The notes beneath the pieces were generated by a model. The model was given only the letters and a program-made list of their open reading frames with translations, was not told where the DNA came from and did no database searches. Made by a program: the position numbers and the translations under genes. 64,000 nt of DNA from Flavobacterium cerinum (GTDB taxonomy: Bacteria > Bacteroidota > Bacteroidia > Flavobacteriales > Flavobacteriaceae), in the NCBI RefSeq assembly GCF_004028155.1, contig NZ_SBII01000009.1:62001-126000 (forward strand), given 5' to 3'. The number at the start of each line of letters is the position of its first letter. The first letter of the stretch is position 1. Below, one piece after another: positions 1 to 9,179 of this stretch.

Positions 1-1379
1 TAAAAAAATTAACGCTACTGTTACTGCTCTACTCAATAGGCAGCTTTAGTCAAAATTTATCGCTTAGGGAAGCTGTAGACAAAGGCACTGCCAACTACGG
101 TTTTGTAAAAGCAAAAGGCAGTTATGCTAAGGCAGCGCAGGAAACTGTAAAGCAGGCCAAACGCGATTACCTGCCCAATCTAAACTTATCGGCACAACAG
201 GACTACGGAACTGTAAATGGCCAAAACGGACCTCTTTATGGTTTGGGCGGTCTTGGAGTTGCTTCATCAGGGCTTCCGCTGCCGGAACAAAATTGGAATG
301 CTGCCTTTGGCGCACTGTACCTGGTTAACATGAACTGGGATTTTTTCACCTTTGGGCGAACAAAACAACGTATTACCATTGCCAAAGCAGATGCAGAAAG
401 ACAGCAGAAAGATTTTGAACAGGAACAGTTTCAGCATAAAGTAAAAATTGCCGGGGCTTACCTTAACCTATTAGCAAGCCAGCGTTTGCAAATATCCCAG
501 CAAAAAAATCTTAGCCGTGCACAGATAGTACATAAAAATGCTGCCGTACGTGTTAAGAATGGACTATTACCGGGAGTCGATTCTACATTGGCTGCTGCCG
601 AAGTATCGAGGGCTAAGATTGCACTGAACCAGATACGCGAACAGGTAAAACTGCAAAACAACAGGCTTGTTGAGCTTATGGGGGTAGAACCTGCCGACTT
701 TGCTGTAGATACTACCTTTGTTACTACCGTTCCAAAAGCAATGCTTACCCGCGAAAGTCAAACTGATAGTGTAAACAACCCAATCCGTCAGTTTTACAAA
801 AGCCGTATTGAATTAAGCAACAAACAACTCGCACTATTTAAAAAAGAATACTACCCTACTTTCAGCCTATTTGGTATTTACCAAACAAGAGCATCCGGTT
901 TTAACAGCAACTACGCTGTAGACCAGAATTCGTTTACACAAAGCTATCTTGACGGTATAAACCCAACACGCCAAAACTACCTGTTTGGTATTGGTATGAC
1001 ATGGAACATTACCACGATAGCACGTTCGTCTAAAAAAATAAGTGCCCAGAAACTTATATCACAGGGTCTTGAAGAAGAGTATAAAGCGGTAGACCTGCAA
1101 TTAAAAGCACAGGAAGATGCAGCCAACGTGCGTATGGGTTTTGCTACAGAAAACTACAGCGAAGCACCTCGCCAGGTTAGAGCAGCACAACAGGCTTACC
1201 TGCAGCGTACCACCCTTTATAACAACGGCCTTACCGATCTTGTAGATGTTACACAGGCTCTTTATACGCTTAACCGTGCTGAGACCGACCGCGATATTAT
1301 TTACACTAATGTATGGCAGGCATTGCTTATGAAAGCTGCCGCAACGGGCGATTTTAATCTTTTTATCAACGAATTTTAA
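1..1379 (+). CDS. TolC-family outer-membrane efflux channel (5' partial)
   Basis: This is the outer-membrane channel of a tripartite exporter. The frame is open to the left edge. The first visible codons read KKLTLLLLLYSIGSFSQ, a hydrophobic signal peptide, so only the start codon and perhaps one or two residues are missing. About 458 residues are visible, a normal length for the family. After the signal peptide come the long Ala/Gln/Lys-rich helices typical of TolC proteins (for example AKADAERQQKDFEQEQ), in two internally similar halves. The RND permease starts 13 nt downstream and the lipoprotein adaptor follows, so this is the first visible gene of a channel-permease-adaptor operon. The pumped substrate cannot be told from sequence. 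Family assignment is firm. Confidence 0.93.
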   Translation, partial: KKLTLLLLLYSIGSFSQNLSLREAVDKGTANYGFVKAKGSYAKAAQETVKQAKRDYLPNLNLSAQQDYGTVNGQNGPLYGLGGLGVASSGLPLPEQNWNAAFGALYLVNMNWDFFTFGRTKQRITIAKADAERQQKDFEQEQFQHKVKIAGAYLNLLASQRLQISQQKNLSRAQIVHKNAAVRVKNGLLPGVDSTLAAAEVSRAKIALNQIREQVKLQNNRLVELMGVEPADFAVDTTFVTTVPKAMLTRESQTDSVNNPIRQFYKSRIELSNKQLALFKKEYYPTFSLFGIYQTRASGFNSNYAVDQNSFTQSYLDGINPTRQNYLFGIGMTWNITTIARSSKKISAQKLISQGLEEEYKAVDLQLKAQEDAANVRMGFATENYSEAPRQVRAAQQAYLQRTTLYNNGLTDLVDVTQALYTLNRAETDRDIIYTNVWQALLMKAAATGDFNLFINEF

Positions 1380-1392
1380 TTTTTATTAAATA

Positions 1393-4300
1393 ATGAATTT
1401 AATACGTTTTGCACTCCGCAAGCCTATATCCATATTGGTACTTGTAGCCGGACTATTTTTCTTTGGTATAGGTGCTATAAGCAATATTAAGGTTGACATC
1501 CTGCCAAAAATGAACCTGCCAGTAATATACCTGGCACACCCTTTTGGAGGATATACACCAGACCAGATGGAATCTTATTTTGCCAAGAACTATGTAAACA
1601 TCATGTTGTTTGCCAATGGGGTAAAATCGATAGAAACAAAAAACATACAGGGATTAACCTTAATGAAGGTTACCTATTATGAAGATACTAACATGGCACA
1701 GGCAGCAGCTGAGCTGAGTGCGCTTTCCAACAGGATACAGGCGGCTTTCCCTCCGGGGTCACAGCCTCCGTTCGTTATCCGATTTGATGCTTCATCGCTT
1801 CCGGTAGGACAATTGGTACTAAGCAGTAAAATACGCAGTAACAATGAACTTCAGGATTTGGCTAACGTATATGTACGTGCTTCCTTTACCTCAATACCCG
1901 GACTGTTGTCGCCTCCACCTTTCGGGGGAAGTCCAAGAACGATTGAGATCAATGTTGACCCTGCACAGCTTCGTGCCCATAACCTTACACCAGACCAAAT
2001 TGTTGAAGCTATAAAGCTGAACAACCAAACAGCACCATCAGGTAACGTTAGGATAGGCGATAAAAACTACCTTACCCCTACCAACAATACCATTAAGGAA
2101 ATAAAAGATTTTGAGAAGATCCCGTTATTTAAGGGCAGTGTTCAAAACCTTTCGTTAGGAGATGTAGCTACTATTAAAGATGGTGCCGATATTACAAACG
2201 GTTATGCTTTAGTAAACGGAAAAAGATCGGTATATGTGAGTATTGCAAAAGCCGGAGATGCTTCTACATGGGAAGTGGTACAAAATCTTAAAGCCAACCT
2301 GCCTAAGATCCAAAGCACACTACCCGAAGATGTACAGATGACCTATGAATTTGACCAGTCGGTATATGTAATCAACTCGGTTAAAAGTCTTGTTACCGAA
2401 GGTGTAATTGGTGCTGTACTAACGGGTCTTATGGTTGTACTTTTCCTTGGTGATAAAAGGGCTGCCTTTATTGTAATCCTTACTATTCCAATTTCTATTA
2501 TATCAGGGGTATTGTTCCTGAAATTATTCGGGCAGACCATTAACCTAATGTCTTTGAGCGGACTTGCACTAGCCATTGGTATTCTTGTTGATGAGAGTAC
2601 CGTAACGATAGAGAACATACACCAGCATCTCGATATGGGTAAACCCAAGGCCGTCGCGATATGGGAGGCCTGTAAGGAAATTGCGCTTCCTAAGCTTCTT
2701 ATCTTATTGTGTATCCTTGCTGTGTTTGCACCGGCATTTATTATGACGGGAATACCGGGAGCTTTATTCCTTCCATTGGCAATGGCGATAGGGTTCTCTA
2801 TGATCATGTCGTTCCTTCTATCGCAAACCTTTGTACCCGTAATGGCCAACTGGCTAATGAAAACTAATGGTCATGCCAAACAACATGCGCTTGAAAGCAA
2901 TCATGGCACAGCCGAAGAAAAAGCTGCTTTTGCAGAACGTGAAGATTATAATAAGGATGGTAAATTAAGCCGTTTTGAGAAATTCAGGATTAGTTTTATG
3001 CGAATGATCGACAGGCTGATGCCAAAGCGTAAGTTTGTTGCCCTTGCCTATCTTATTGGTATTAGTGCCCTTGCTGTATTAATGCTCAATGTTATCGGTC
3101 AGGATGTATTCCCAAAAGTAAATTCGAGTCAGTTCCAGCTGCGTATGCGTGCCCCTGATGGTACCCGTATTGAGCGTACCGAGGTGAAAGCCCTTGCTGT
3201 ACTTAAGGAGATGGAAAACATGGTAGGCAAAGAGCATATTGGCATATCATCGGTATATGTGGGTAATCACCCGTCCCTATTCTCTGTATCGCCAATATAC
3301 CTGTTCATGGCAGGACCTCATGAGGCAGTATTCCAGATCGCGCTTAAAGATTTCCATACTAATATGGATACATTCAAAGACGAGCTAAGAAACAGGATCA
3401 AGAAAAATGTACCGGGCGTTACCGTATCGTTTGAGCCAATAGAACTTACTGATAAAGTACTGAGCCAGGGATCGCCGACACCTATAGAAATAAGGATTGC
3501 CGGAAAAGATAAAAAGCGTAATGAGGAGTATGCCAACAAGATCATGGCACAGCTTAGAACGAAAGACTATTTCAGAGACATCCAAATTGCGCAGCCAATA
3601 CATTATCCTGCATTGAATATTGATATTGACAGAACGAGAGCGGCACAATTAGGCGTGGATATGAATGACATTTCGCGTTCGCTTATCGCTTCTACCTCTT
3701 CGTCCCGTTATACCGAGAAGAACACCTGGATAGACGAAAAAGCAGGTTTATCATACAATGTACAGGTACAAGTGCCTCTGGATAAAATGATGACCGAAAA
3801 TGATATAGGCGAAATTCCGCTGCTTAAAAATTCTACACGTCCTGTGTTAAGTGATGTAGCAACTATTACACCGTCTGAAACACGCGGTCAGAATGATAAC
3901 CTTGGTGCTATGCCTTATATCTCTATTACAGCAAATATTGCCCATACCGATTTGGGTACAGCTACCAAAGATGTACAGGCAACCATAAAAGGACTTGGCG
4001 AACTGCCTAGAGGATTGTTTATAGAACCTATTGGCTTGAGTAAAGTACTTACTGAAACCATGAAAAGCTTAGAATCAGGATTATTGATAGCTGTTGTAGT
4101 TATCTTCCTTATGCTTGCTGCCAACTTCCAGTCCTTCAGGGTATCGTTAGTAATATTAACTACTGTACCTGCTGTAGTACTTGGTGCTCTACTATTGCTT
4201 TTAGCAACGGGCTCAACGCTTAACCTCCAGTCGTACATGGGTATTATCATGTCGGTTGGGGTATCTATTGCGAATGCCGTACTGCTTGTTACCAATGCCG

Positions 4301-4620
4301 AACAACTCAGAAAAGTTAACGGCAACGCACTGCAATCAGCCAGGGAAGCTGCATCGCTACGACTTCGCCCTATTATTATGACCAGTGTTGCCATGATAGC
4401 GGGTATGTTACCAATGGCTATTGGACATGGTGAAAGCGGCGAACAGGTATCGCCACTGGGAAGAGCTGTAATAGGCGGACTGGTATTTTCTACCTTTGCC
4501 GTGCTTATTATCCTGCCGCTTATTTTTGCATGGGCACAGGGCAAAGCCACAACCCAATCGGTATCACTGGATCCGGAAGACAAAGAGAGTAAATTTTATG
4601 TACCTACATCAAACCAATAA
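1393..4620 (+). CDS. RND-family efflux permease with an EF-hand-like cytoplasmic loop
   Basis: This is the inner-membrane proton-driven pump of the tripartite system (1075 residues, normal for RND). The N-terminal membrane helix, two large periplasmic loops and two blocks of membrane helices are all visible. In the TM4 region the motif GILVDESTVTIENI places D400 and E401 where AcrB has two Asp residues. In the TM10 region GVSIANAVLLV has Ala960 where AcrB has its conserved Lys, so the proton relay differs from the hydrophobe/amphiphile pumps. The cytoplasmic loop between the two membrane halves holds DYNKDGKLSRFE (residues 518-529), a complete EF-hand loop pattern. The stop codon is 1 nt before the adaptor start. 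It belongs to a divergent RND group common in Bacteroidota; whether it moves drugs, lipids or metals is unknown. Confidence 0.95.
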   Translation: MNLIRFALRKPISILVLVAGLFFFGIGAISNIKVDILPKMNLPVIYLAHPFGGYTPDQMESYFAKNYVNIMLFANGVKSIETKNIQGLTLMKVTYYEDTNMAQAAAELSALSNRIQAAFPPGSQPPFVIRFDASSLPVGQLVLSSKIRSNNELQDLANVYVRASFTSIPGLLSPPPFGGSPRTIEINVDPAQLRAHNLTPDQIVEAIKLNNQTAPSGNVRIGDKNYLTPTNNTIKEIKDFEKIPLFKGSVQNLSLGDVATIKDGADITNGYALVNGKRSVYVSIAKAGDASTWEVVQNLKANLPKIQSTLPEDVQMTYEFDQSVYVINSVKSLVTEGVIGAVLTGLMVVLFLGDKRAAFIVILTIPISIISGVLFLKLFGQTINLMSLSGLALAIGILVDESTVTIENIHQHLDMGKPKAVAIWEACKEIALPKLLILLCILAVFAPAFIMTGIPGALFLPLAMAIGFSMIMSFLLSQTFVPVMANWLMKTNGHAKQHALESNHGTAEEKAAFAEREDYNKDGKLSRFEKFRISFMRMIDRLMPKRKFVALAYLIGISALAVLMLNVIGQDVFPKVNSSQFQLRMRAPDGTRIERTEVKALAVLKEMENMVGKEHIGISSVYVGNHPSLFSVSPIYLFMAGPHEAVFQIALKDFHTNMDTFKDELRNRIKKNVPGVTVSFEPIELTDKVLSQGSPTPIEIRIAGKDKKRNEEYANKIMAQLRTKDYFRDIQIAQPIHYPALNIDIDRTRAAQLGVDMNDISRSLIASTSSSRYTEKNTWIDEKAGLSYNVQVQVPLDKMMTENDIGEIPLLKNSTRPVLSDVATITPSETRGQNDNLGAMPYISITANIAHTDLGTATKDVQATIKGLGELPRGLFIEPIGLSKVLTETMKSLESGLLIAVVVIFLMLAANFQSFRVSLVILTTVPAVVLGALLLLLATGSTLNLQSYMGIIMSVGVSIANAVLLVTNAEQLRKVNGNALQSAREAASLRLRPIIMTSVAMIAGMLPMAIGHGESGEQVSPLGRAVIGGLVFSTFAVLIILPLIFAWAQGKATTQSVSLDPEDKESKFYVPTSNQ

Positions 4621-4621
4621 C

Positions 4622-5710
4622 ATGAAAAATATATTAGTACCAGCCTCAGCCCTTTTTATATCTGCTCTTATCCTGAGCAGCTGCGGCCCTAACGAAAAAG
4701 AAATAAAACCGGCCGAAGCCGCACCACAAATAGAGACTTTTCAAATTAAAAAAGAAAAACTGTCTTCTGAAATACGCCTTCCGGCAGAATTATCAGGCTT
4801 CCGCCAGGTAGACCTGTATGCTAAAGTGGCAAGTTTTGTACAAGAACTAAAAGTGGATATAGGTTCAGAAGTTAAAGAAGGTCAGCTATTGATCGTGCTT
4901 GAAGCACCGGAGATCAGTTCCCAGCTTGCTGCGGCACAATCAAGACTGCATTCGCAGGAAGCTATCTATACGGCAAGTAACAGTACTTACAACCGTATCC
5001 TTGAAACCAGTAAGGTTGAAGGTACAATTTCTAAAAATGACCTTGATGTGGCACTAGCCAGAAAAAGCTCCGACTATGCCCAGCTACAGGCAGCGCGAGC
5101 TTCTTATAAAGAGATACAAATTATACAAGGTTACTTACAGATTCGTGCGCCATTTACAGGGATCGTAACGGCTCGTAATATCAATATAGGGGCTTATGTA
5201 GGGCCGTCAGGAAAAGGCTCTGATCTGCCTCTATTGACCGTGCAGGACCAAAAGAAACTGAGGCTTGCCGTATCTGTTCCTGAAATGTATACAGGTTATC
5301 TTAAGAATGGGGACGAATTGAGCTTTAGCGTTCGCTCTATGCCTAATGAAACTTTCAAGGCTAAGATCCAAAGAATGTCGGGTGCATTAGACTTAAAACT
5401 GCGTTCTGAACGTGTGGAAATGGATGTAATAAATAACAATAATAAACTTTTACCGGGAATGGTTGCCGAAGTACTGTTACCGCTTAACGCAAAAGACAGC
5501 ACTTATGTAGTACCTAAAACTGCCGTGGTAAATTCAAGCGAAGGTGTTTATGTTATTCGTGTAAAAGATAACAAGACACAACGCGTAATGGTGAAAAAAG
5601 GACGTGAAACAGCCGACAGTACAGAAGTATTTGGTGAATTTACGCCTAACGAAACACTTATAAAAGTTGGTACCGAAGAGTTAAGAGACGGTACTGACAT
5701 TAAAAACTAA
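4622..5710 (+). CDS. RND periplasmic adaptor lipoprotein (HlyD/MFP family)
   Basis: This membrane-fusion protein links the RND permease to the TolC channel. The start was set at ATG 4622, 1 nt after the permease stop, because it gives a lipoprotein signal peptide ending in ILSSC with the lipidated Cys at residue 21. Longer in-frame starts lie inside the permease gene. The mature protein (362 residues in all) has the usual order: a beta-barrel/lipoyl half (VDLYAKVASFVQELKV, IGSEVKEGQ), an alpha-helical hairpin (about residues 90-150), the second lipoyl half (RAPFTGIVTARNI) and a C-terminal barrel and membrane-proximal domain. The gene order channel-permease-adaptor is the reverse of the common adaptor-first order. 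An intrinsic terminator follows about 40 nt after the stop. Confidence 0.94.
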   Translation: MKNILVPASALFISALILSSCGPNEKEIKPAEAAPQIETFQIKKEKLSSEIRLPAELSGFRQVDLYAKVASFVQELKVDIGSEVKEGQLLIVLEAPEISSQLAAAQSRLHSQEAIYTASNSTYNRILETSKVEGTISKNDLDVALARKSSDYAQLQAARASYKEIQIIQGYLQIRAPFTGIVTARNINIGAYVGPSGKGSDLPLLTVQDQKKLRLAVSVPEMYTGYLKNGDELSFSVRSMPNETFKAKIQRMSGALDLKLRSERVEMDVINNNNKLLPGMVAEVLLPLNAKDSTYVVPKTAVVNSSEGVYVIRVKDNKTQRVMVKKGRETADSTEVFGEFTPNETLIKVGTEELRDGTDIKN

Positions 5711-5751
5711 ATGAAAAAGAAGTTTTCTTAGTAATTAATTATGTTTGGTTG

Positions 5752-5788
5752 AGCCCCTGGGAAAACAAAGGTTTCCGGGGGCTTTTTT
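5752..5788 (+). terminator. Intrinsic terminator of the RND pump operon
   Basis: AGCCCC pairs with GGGGCT and the inner GGAAA pairs with TTTCC around a short A-rich loop, followed by six T residues. It lies about 40 nt after the adaptor stop. Confidence 0.9.
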
Positions 5789-5955
5789 ATTCGTATTTGT
5801 TAAGGGTTTTTGTAGTATCGTTCCGATAGTAATAAAGTAACATCTTTAATTAAACCACCCCGCCTTTCAGGCACCCCTCCAAAGATGCAACAACGTCTAC
5901 AAGCTCAGCGTGACAACATCGAAACGTTTCAATAATAAATTACCAACATCACTAC
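5789..5955. other. Intergenic region between convergent operons
   Basis: This is the non-coding space between the efflux operon and the convergent antiporter gene, flanked by the terminator of each. It contains a C-rich stretch, CCACCCCGCCTTTCAGGCAC, that resembles short intergenic repeats seen in Flavobacterium genomes, but no second copy is visible in this window. No ORF or RNA gene is evident. Confidence 0.4.
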
Positions 5956-5991
5956 ATAAAAAAACTGCCTAAAATTACTTTTAGACAGTTT
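5956..5991 (-). terminator. Intrinsic terminator of the antiporter gene
   Basis: On the minus strand AAACTGTCTAAAA pairs with TTTTAGGCAGTTT (one mismatch) around a 4-nt loop, followed by a T-rich run. It lies just downstream of the antiporter stop. Confidence 0.85.
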
Positions 5992-6014
5992 CTTTCTAAC
6001 TCTGAATTAATAAC

Positions 6015-8285
6015 CTATTTTTTTATAATCAATAATGATGGCGTATGATTTAACCACGGGCTGCGTGATTCTACCAGTTTTTTCCAGCTGTCTACACTTA
6101 TTATCATAAGATCCTGTTCCTGAAGGAACTCTTTCTCAAGCGTGCGCTGGCTTAATAGTTTGATATGGTTTGGCACATTATGCTCTATACTTCGAATTGT
6201 TTCTTTGATTTCCGGATTGTTTTTTACAGATCCTTCTGCATCCAGTACCGTAACCTGTGATCCTACATTACTGATTAATTTCTGAGCAAACTCAATAAGG
6301 AAACTATCTGCCGGATCGAAGATGGTTAAAAACACCCTATCTGTGCTTTTAAAATCTTTGTCAACCAAAATTCCTACAGGAGGTTCGGTCTTAGAAAGTA
6401 TCTGCTGCGTACGGTCATCAAAAGGTGAATTTTCGAACAGTTTTTCTTTACCTGTAAAGGTATTTAACAGGTTCTCCGGATTGATGATCCTTGTGGTAAA
6501 TCCTAAGATCTTACCAAGAAGCGTTCCTTCAAATATAGATTGTCCTATGTCGATAAGCACAAGGTCAAATTCTCCTTTATTAGCAACAGTAGCAATATCG
6601 CTATCCATATCGGTAGTTGCTTTAAATAGCGTAGTTACTTTTTGCCCCAGGTTCTCGGCTTCTGCCAAAATTGGCTTAAAGCTTTCCTTTTCATATTCTT
6701 CAAGGTTGAAGGTATGTATCTCACTACTTGGCGATATGTGCATGGCTGTAACCATTGCATTACCGCTCATTTTCTTTACAAAGGCGTTTGCCAGCTTCAG
6801 TAATGTTTTTCCACCTTCCGGGCTGTCAAAAGATACCAGTACCTTGAAACGGCTCACCTGCCTGATCTCTGCCGGAATATAGTTTTTCCTTCTGTTAAAG
6901 ATATACCCTATTAAATCCAGTGCAGGGCCTGTCATGAATGTGGTAGCCAGTGCCATGATAACCATCATCGAGAAGATCTCTGTAGATAATACGCCCAAAT
7001 CATAACCGATGTTAAGTACGATAAGCTCCATTAATCCGCGGGTATTCATAAGGGCACCAATGGTAAGACTGTCTCTCCAGTTCTGGCCTACAAACCTTGC
7101 AGTTAATGCACTACCAACGAACTTACCTACAACGGCAACGGCAATTATGAGTCCGCATACTTTCCATAAATATGGATCGTCAAGAAGTCCAATCTGTGTA
7201 CGTAATCCAGTGAATACAAAGAATAAAGGCAACAGCATTACCTGTGATACATCTTCTACTTTTTCAATAAATATGCTTCTGAAACGCATGTTCTCCGGCA
7301 TAATGGCACCTGCCATAAACGCTCCGAAAAGGGCATGTATACCTATAACTTCTGTAGTATACGAAGAGAGAAGCAGGGTTAAGAAAAAAATGGCGATAAC
7401 CGGTTTAGTAATACTTTCTTTATGGCTGTAAAGATCTCCAATACGCTTAAGGAATGGTTTAACCACCCAAAGCATCAGGAATACATAACCTATTGCTAAA
7501 CCTATAATGTATAATGAACTTACAAACGATCCTGCCTTAACAATGGCAATTACTGCAGCAAGTATACACCATGCTGTAATATCATCGGCGGCGGCACAAG
7601 TAATTACCAATGCACCAATACGGGTACGGTGCAGTCCGCGTTCCTGCACAATTCGTGCCAGTACAGGGAATGCTGTAATACTCATAGCAATACCCAGGAA
7701 TAATCCGAATGAGGCAAACTCTACTCCTGCCGGAGCAAAATTCTCATAAATAAAGTAAGCCAATACAAGACCTAATGTAAAAGGTATTATAATACTCGCA
7801 TGACTAATAATAACAGCATCTTTTGCTTTATTTTTCAGTACGCCAAGATCCAGTTCCATTCCTACAACATACATAAACAGTATAAGTCCTATCTGGCTAA
7901 GGAATTGCAGATTCCCTAAAGAGGCTGCCGGGAATAATAAGGCAGAATATTCAGGAAATAATGTACCTACTAATGAGGGGCCTAAAACGATACCGGCGAT
8001 CATTTCGCCAATTACAGACGGCTGCCCTATTTTTTTACATATCCATCCAAAAAGACGTGCAACAAATATTATAGTAATGATCTGTACCAATAGTATGGCC
8101 AGTGGGTGGGTAAGATTATGGTAAAGTGCGTCAATAAAATCATCCCATTGATTTGATGTGGATGTATTTACCACAATGTCGCGGCCTTTTTCCAGCTCTT
8201 TACCGTTTTTTAATGCCCAGTATATTAATGCCGAAAAAACGGCTATTACACTTACATAAAAAAAACTGTTTCTAAAGTTTTTCAT
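6015..8285 (-). CDS. CPA2-family cation/proton antiporter with C-terminal USP-like domain
   Basis: This monovalent cation/proton antiporter (756 residues) acts in the inner membrane. After one N-terminal helix (residues 8-25) and a short periplasmic stretch comes a Na+/H+ exchanger domain of about 12 helices (roughly 60-450). It contains the early motif GQPSVIGEMIAGIVLGP and the ion-binding pair D234-D235 in CAAADDITAW. A double Asp at this site is typical of electrogenic members. The C-terminal 270 residues are soluble and start with RFKVLVSFDSPEGGKTLL, like the universal-stress-protein folds attached to plant CHX-type exchangers, so a nucleotide-sensing role is possible. It is a single-gene unit with its own terminator. 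The transported ion (Na+ or K+) cannot be decided. Confidence 0.93.
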   Translation of the reverse strand: MKNFRNSFFYVSVIAVFSALIYWALKNGKELEKGRDIVVNTSTSNQWDDFIDALYHNLTHPLAILLVQIITIIFVARLFGWICKKIGQPSVIGEMIAGIVLGPSLVGTLFPEYSALLFPAASLGNLQFLSQIGLILFMYVVGMELDLGVLKNKAKDAVIISHASIIIPFTLGLVLAYFIYENFAPAGVEFASFGLFLGIAMSITAFPVLARIVQERGLHRTRIGALVITCAAADDITAWCILAAVIAIVKAGSFVSSLYIIGLAIGYVFLMLWVVKPFLKRIGDLYSHKESITKPVIAIFFLTLLLSSYTTEVIGIHALFGAFMAGAIMPENMRFRSIFIEKVEDVSQVMLLPLFFVFTGLRTQIGLLDDPYLWKVCGLIIAVAVVGKFVGSALTARFVGQNWRDSLTIGALMNTRGLMELIVLNIGYDLGVLSTEIFSMMVIMALATTFMTGPALDLIGYIFNRRKNYIPAEIRQVSRFKVLVSFDSPEGGKTLLKLANAFVKKMSGNAMVTAMHISPSSEIHTFNLEEYEKESFKPILAEAENLGQKVTTLFKATTDMDSDIATVANKGEFDLVLIDIGQSIFEGTLLGKILGFTTRIINPENLLNTFTGKEKLFENSPFDDRTQQILSKTEPPVGILVDKDFKSTDRVFLTIFDPADSFLIEFAQKLISNVGSQVTVLDAEGSVKNNPEIKETIRSIEHNVPNHIKLLSQRTLEKEFLQEQDLMIISVDSWKKLVESRSPWLNHTPSLLIIKK

Positions 8286-8459
8286 AACTTTCTTAATGGC
8301 TTATAGTTAAATATCGTGCAATATTACAGAGAATTATGTAAGTAAATACATTTTAAGTATTTCTTAAAACAGGTTTTGTAATAAAGTGGGGGAATTATGT
8401 AATGAAAAGAGTAACCAGATATCAGTAGTGAGATAATAGATGTGATTGGCAAATGATTA

Positions 8460-9179
8460 CTAAATCTTAACCAGCTTGATAAAATCGTTACGGTAAATTT
8501 CGCTTAACGGAAAGGTATAGTTTTTCCCATCTGTATGTATAATATCTGCTGTTATTTCGTCATGGCTGTAGTACTGCACATGTTTTACTGCAATAACTGC
8601 TTTTTTGTTTATCCTGCAGAACTCGGGTGTTGGCAGCATTTCGATAAGCTTTTCAAAAGAACTATTCTTAACGGTAATTTTTGAGCTGTCATTAAGAAAA
8701 AGTATCTTATCACGGCTATCGATCGTAGAGGTAACAATACAAAATATCTTTTCGACATTGATGAGTGCCTTGCCTTTATCTGTATTGAGGTTTATCTGTT
8801 TTACCACCTTTTTTGGTGCCGCCATTCGAACAACAACCTTTTGTACAGCCTGCTGCAAACGTTCCAGTCGTATGGGTTTTACCACATAATCGGCAGCATC
8901 CCTGTCGAAAGCATCAACGGCAAAGTTCTTATAGGCTGTTGTAAAAATAATAGCTTTGCCTTTAACAGCATCAGCTACCTGCAAACCGTTCATACCGGGC
9001 ATTTCGATGTCGGTAATAAGCAGGTCAAAATCGAGCGATTTCCATTCGTTCAAAAGTATTTCCGGGCTATTAAAAGCTTTTACAACTTCCAGTTCGGGCA
9101 GTTGTTCACAAAGCATTTTTAAATAAGCAAGCCCGGGAAGCTCGTCATCAAGCAGTAAGCATTTGATTTTTGTATTCAA
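8460..9179 (-). CDS. LytTR-type response regulator
   Basis: This DNA-binding response regulator (239 residues) is the partner of the kinase encoded just upstream. The receiver domain occupies residues 1-120, with the acidic pair D11-D12, phosphoacceptor D57 in LLITDIEMPGMNG, Thr80/81 and Lys101 in VVKPI. The C-terminal 110 residues form a LytTR domain, recognisable from NSSFEKLIEMLP, FCRINKKAVIAVKHV and the YTFPLSEIYRNDF end. Its start overlaps the kinase end by 32 nt, which implies translational coupling. Targets are unknown; no LytTR direct repeats were recognised nearby. Confidence 0.93.
   Translation of the reverse strand: MNTKIKCLLLDDELPGLAYLKMLCEQLPELEVVKAFNSPEILLNEWKSLDFDLLITDIEMPGMNGLQVADAVKGKAIIFTTAYKNFAVDAFDRDAADYVVKPIRLERLQQAVQKVVVRMAAPKKVVKQINLNTDKGKALINVEKIFCIVTSTIDSRDKILFLNDSSKITVKNSSFEKLIEMLPTPEFCRINKKAVIAVKHVQYYSHDEITADIIHTDGKNYTFPLSEIYRNDFIKLVKI

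Noticed and set aside
2343-2849. A 168-codon minus-strand frame inside the RND permease gene
   Set aside because: Same reasoning: it mirrors membrane-helix codons of the real gene and has no recognisable domain.
3915-4583. A 222-codon open frame on the minus strand inside the RND permease gene
   Set aside because: It is antisense to a well-conserved gene, has low-complexity Ser/Thr/Ile composition and no start context; it is a shadow frame.
5856-5885. C-rich intergenic segment as an interspersed repeat family
   Set aside because: Only one copy is visible in the window, so repeat status cannot be supported.
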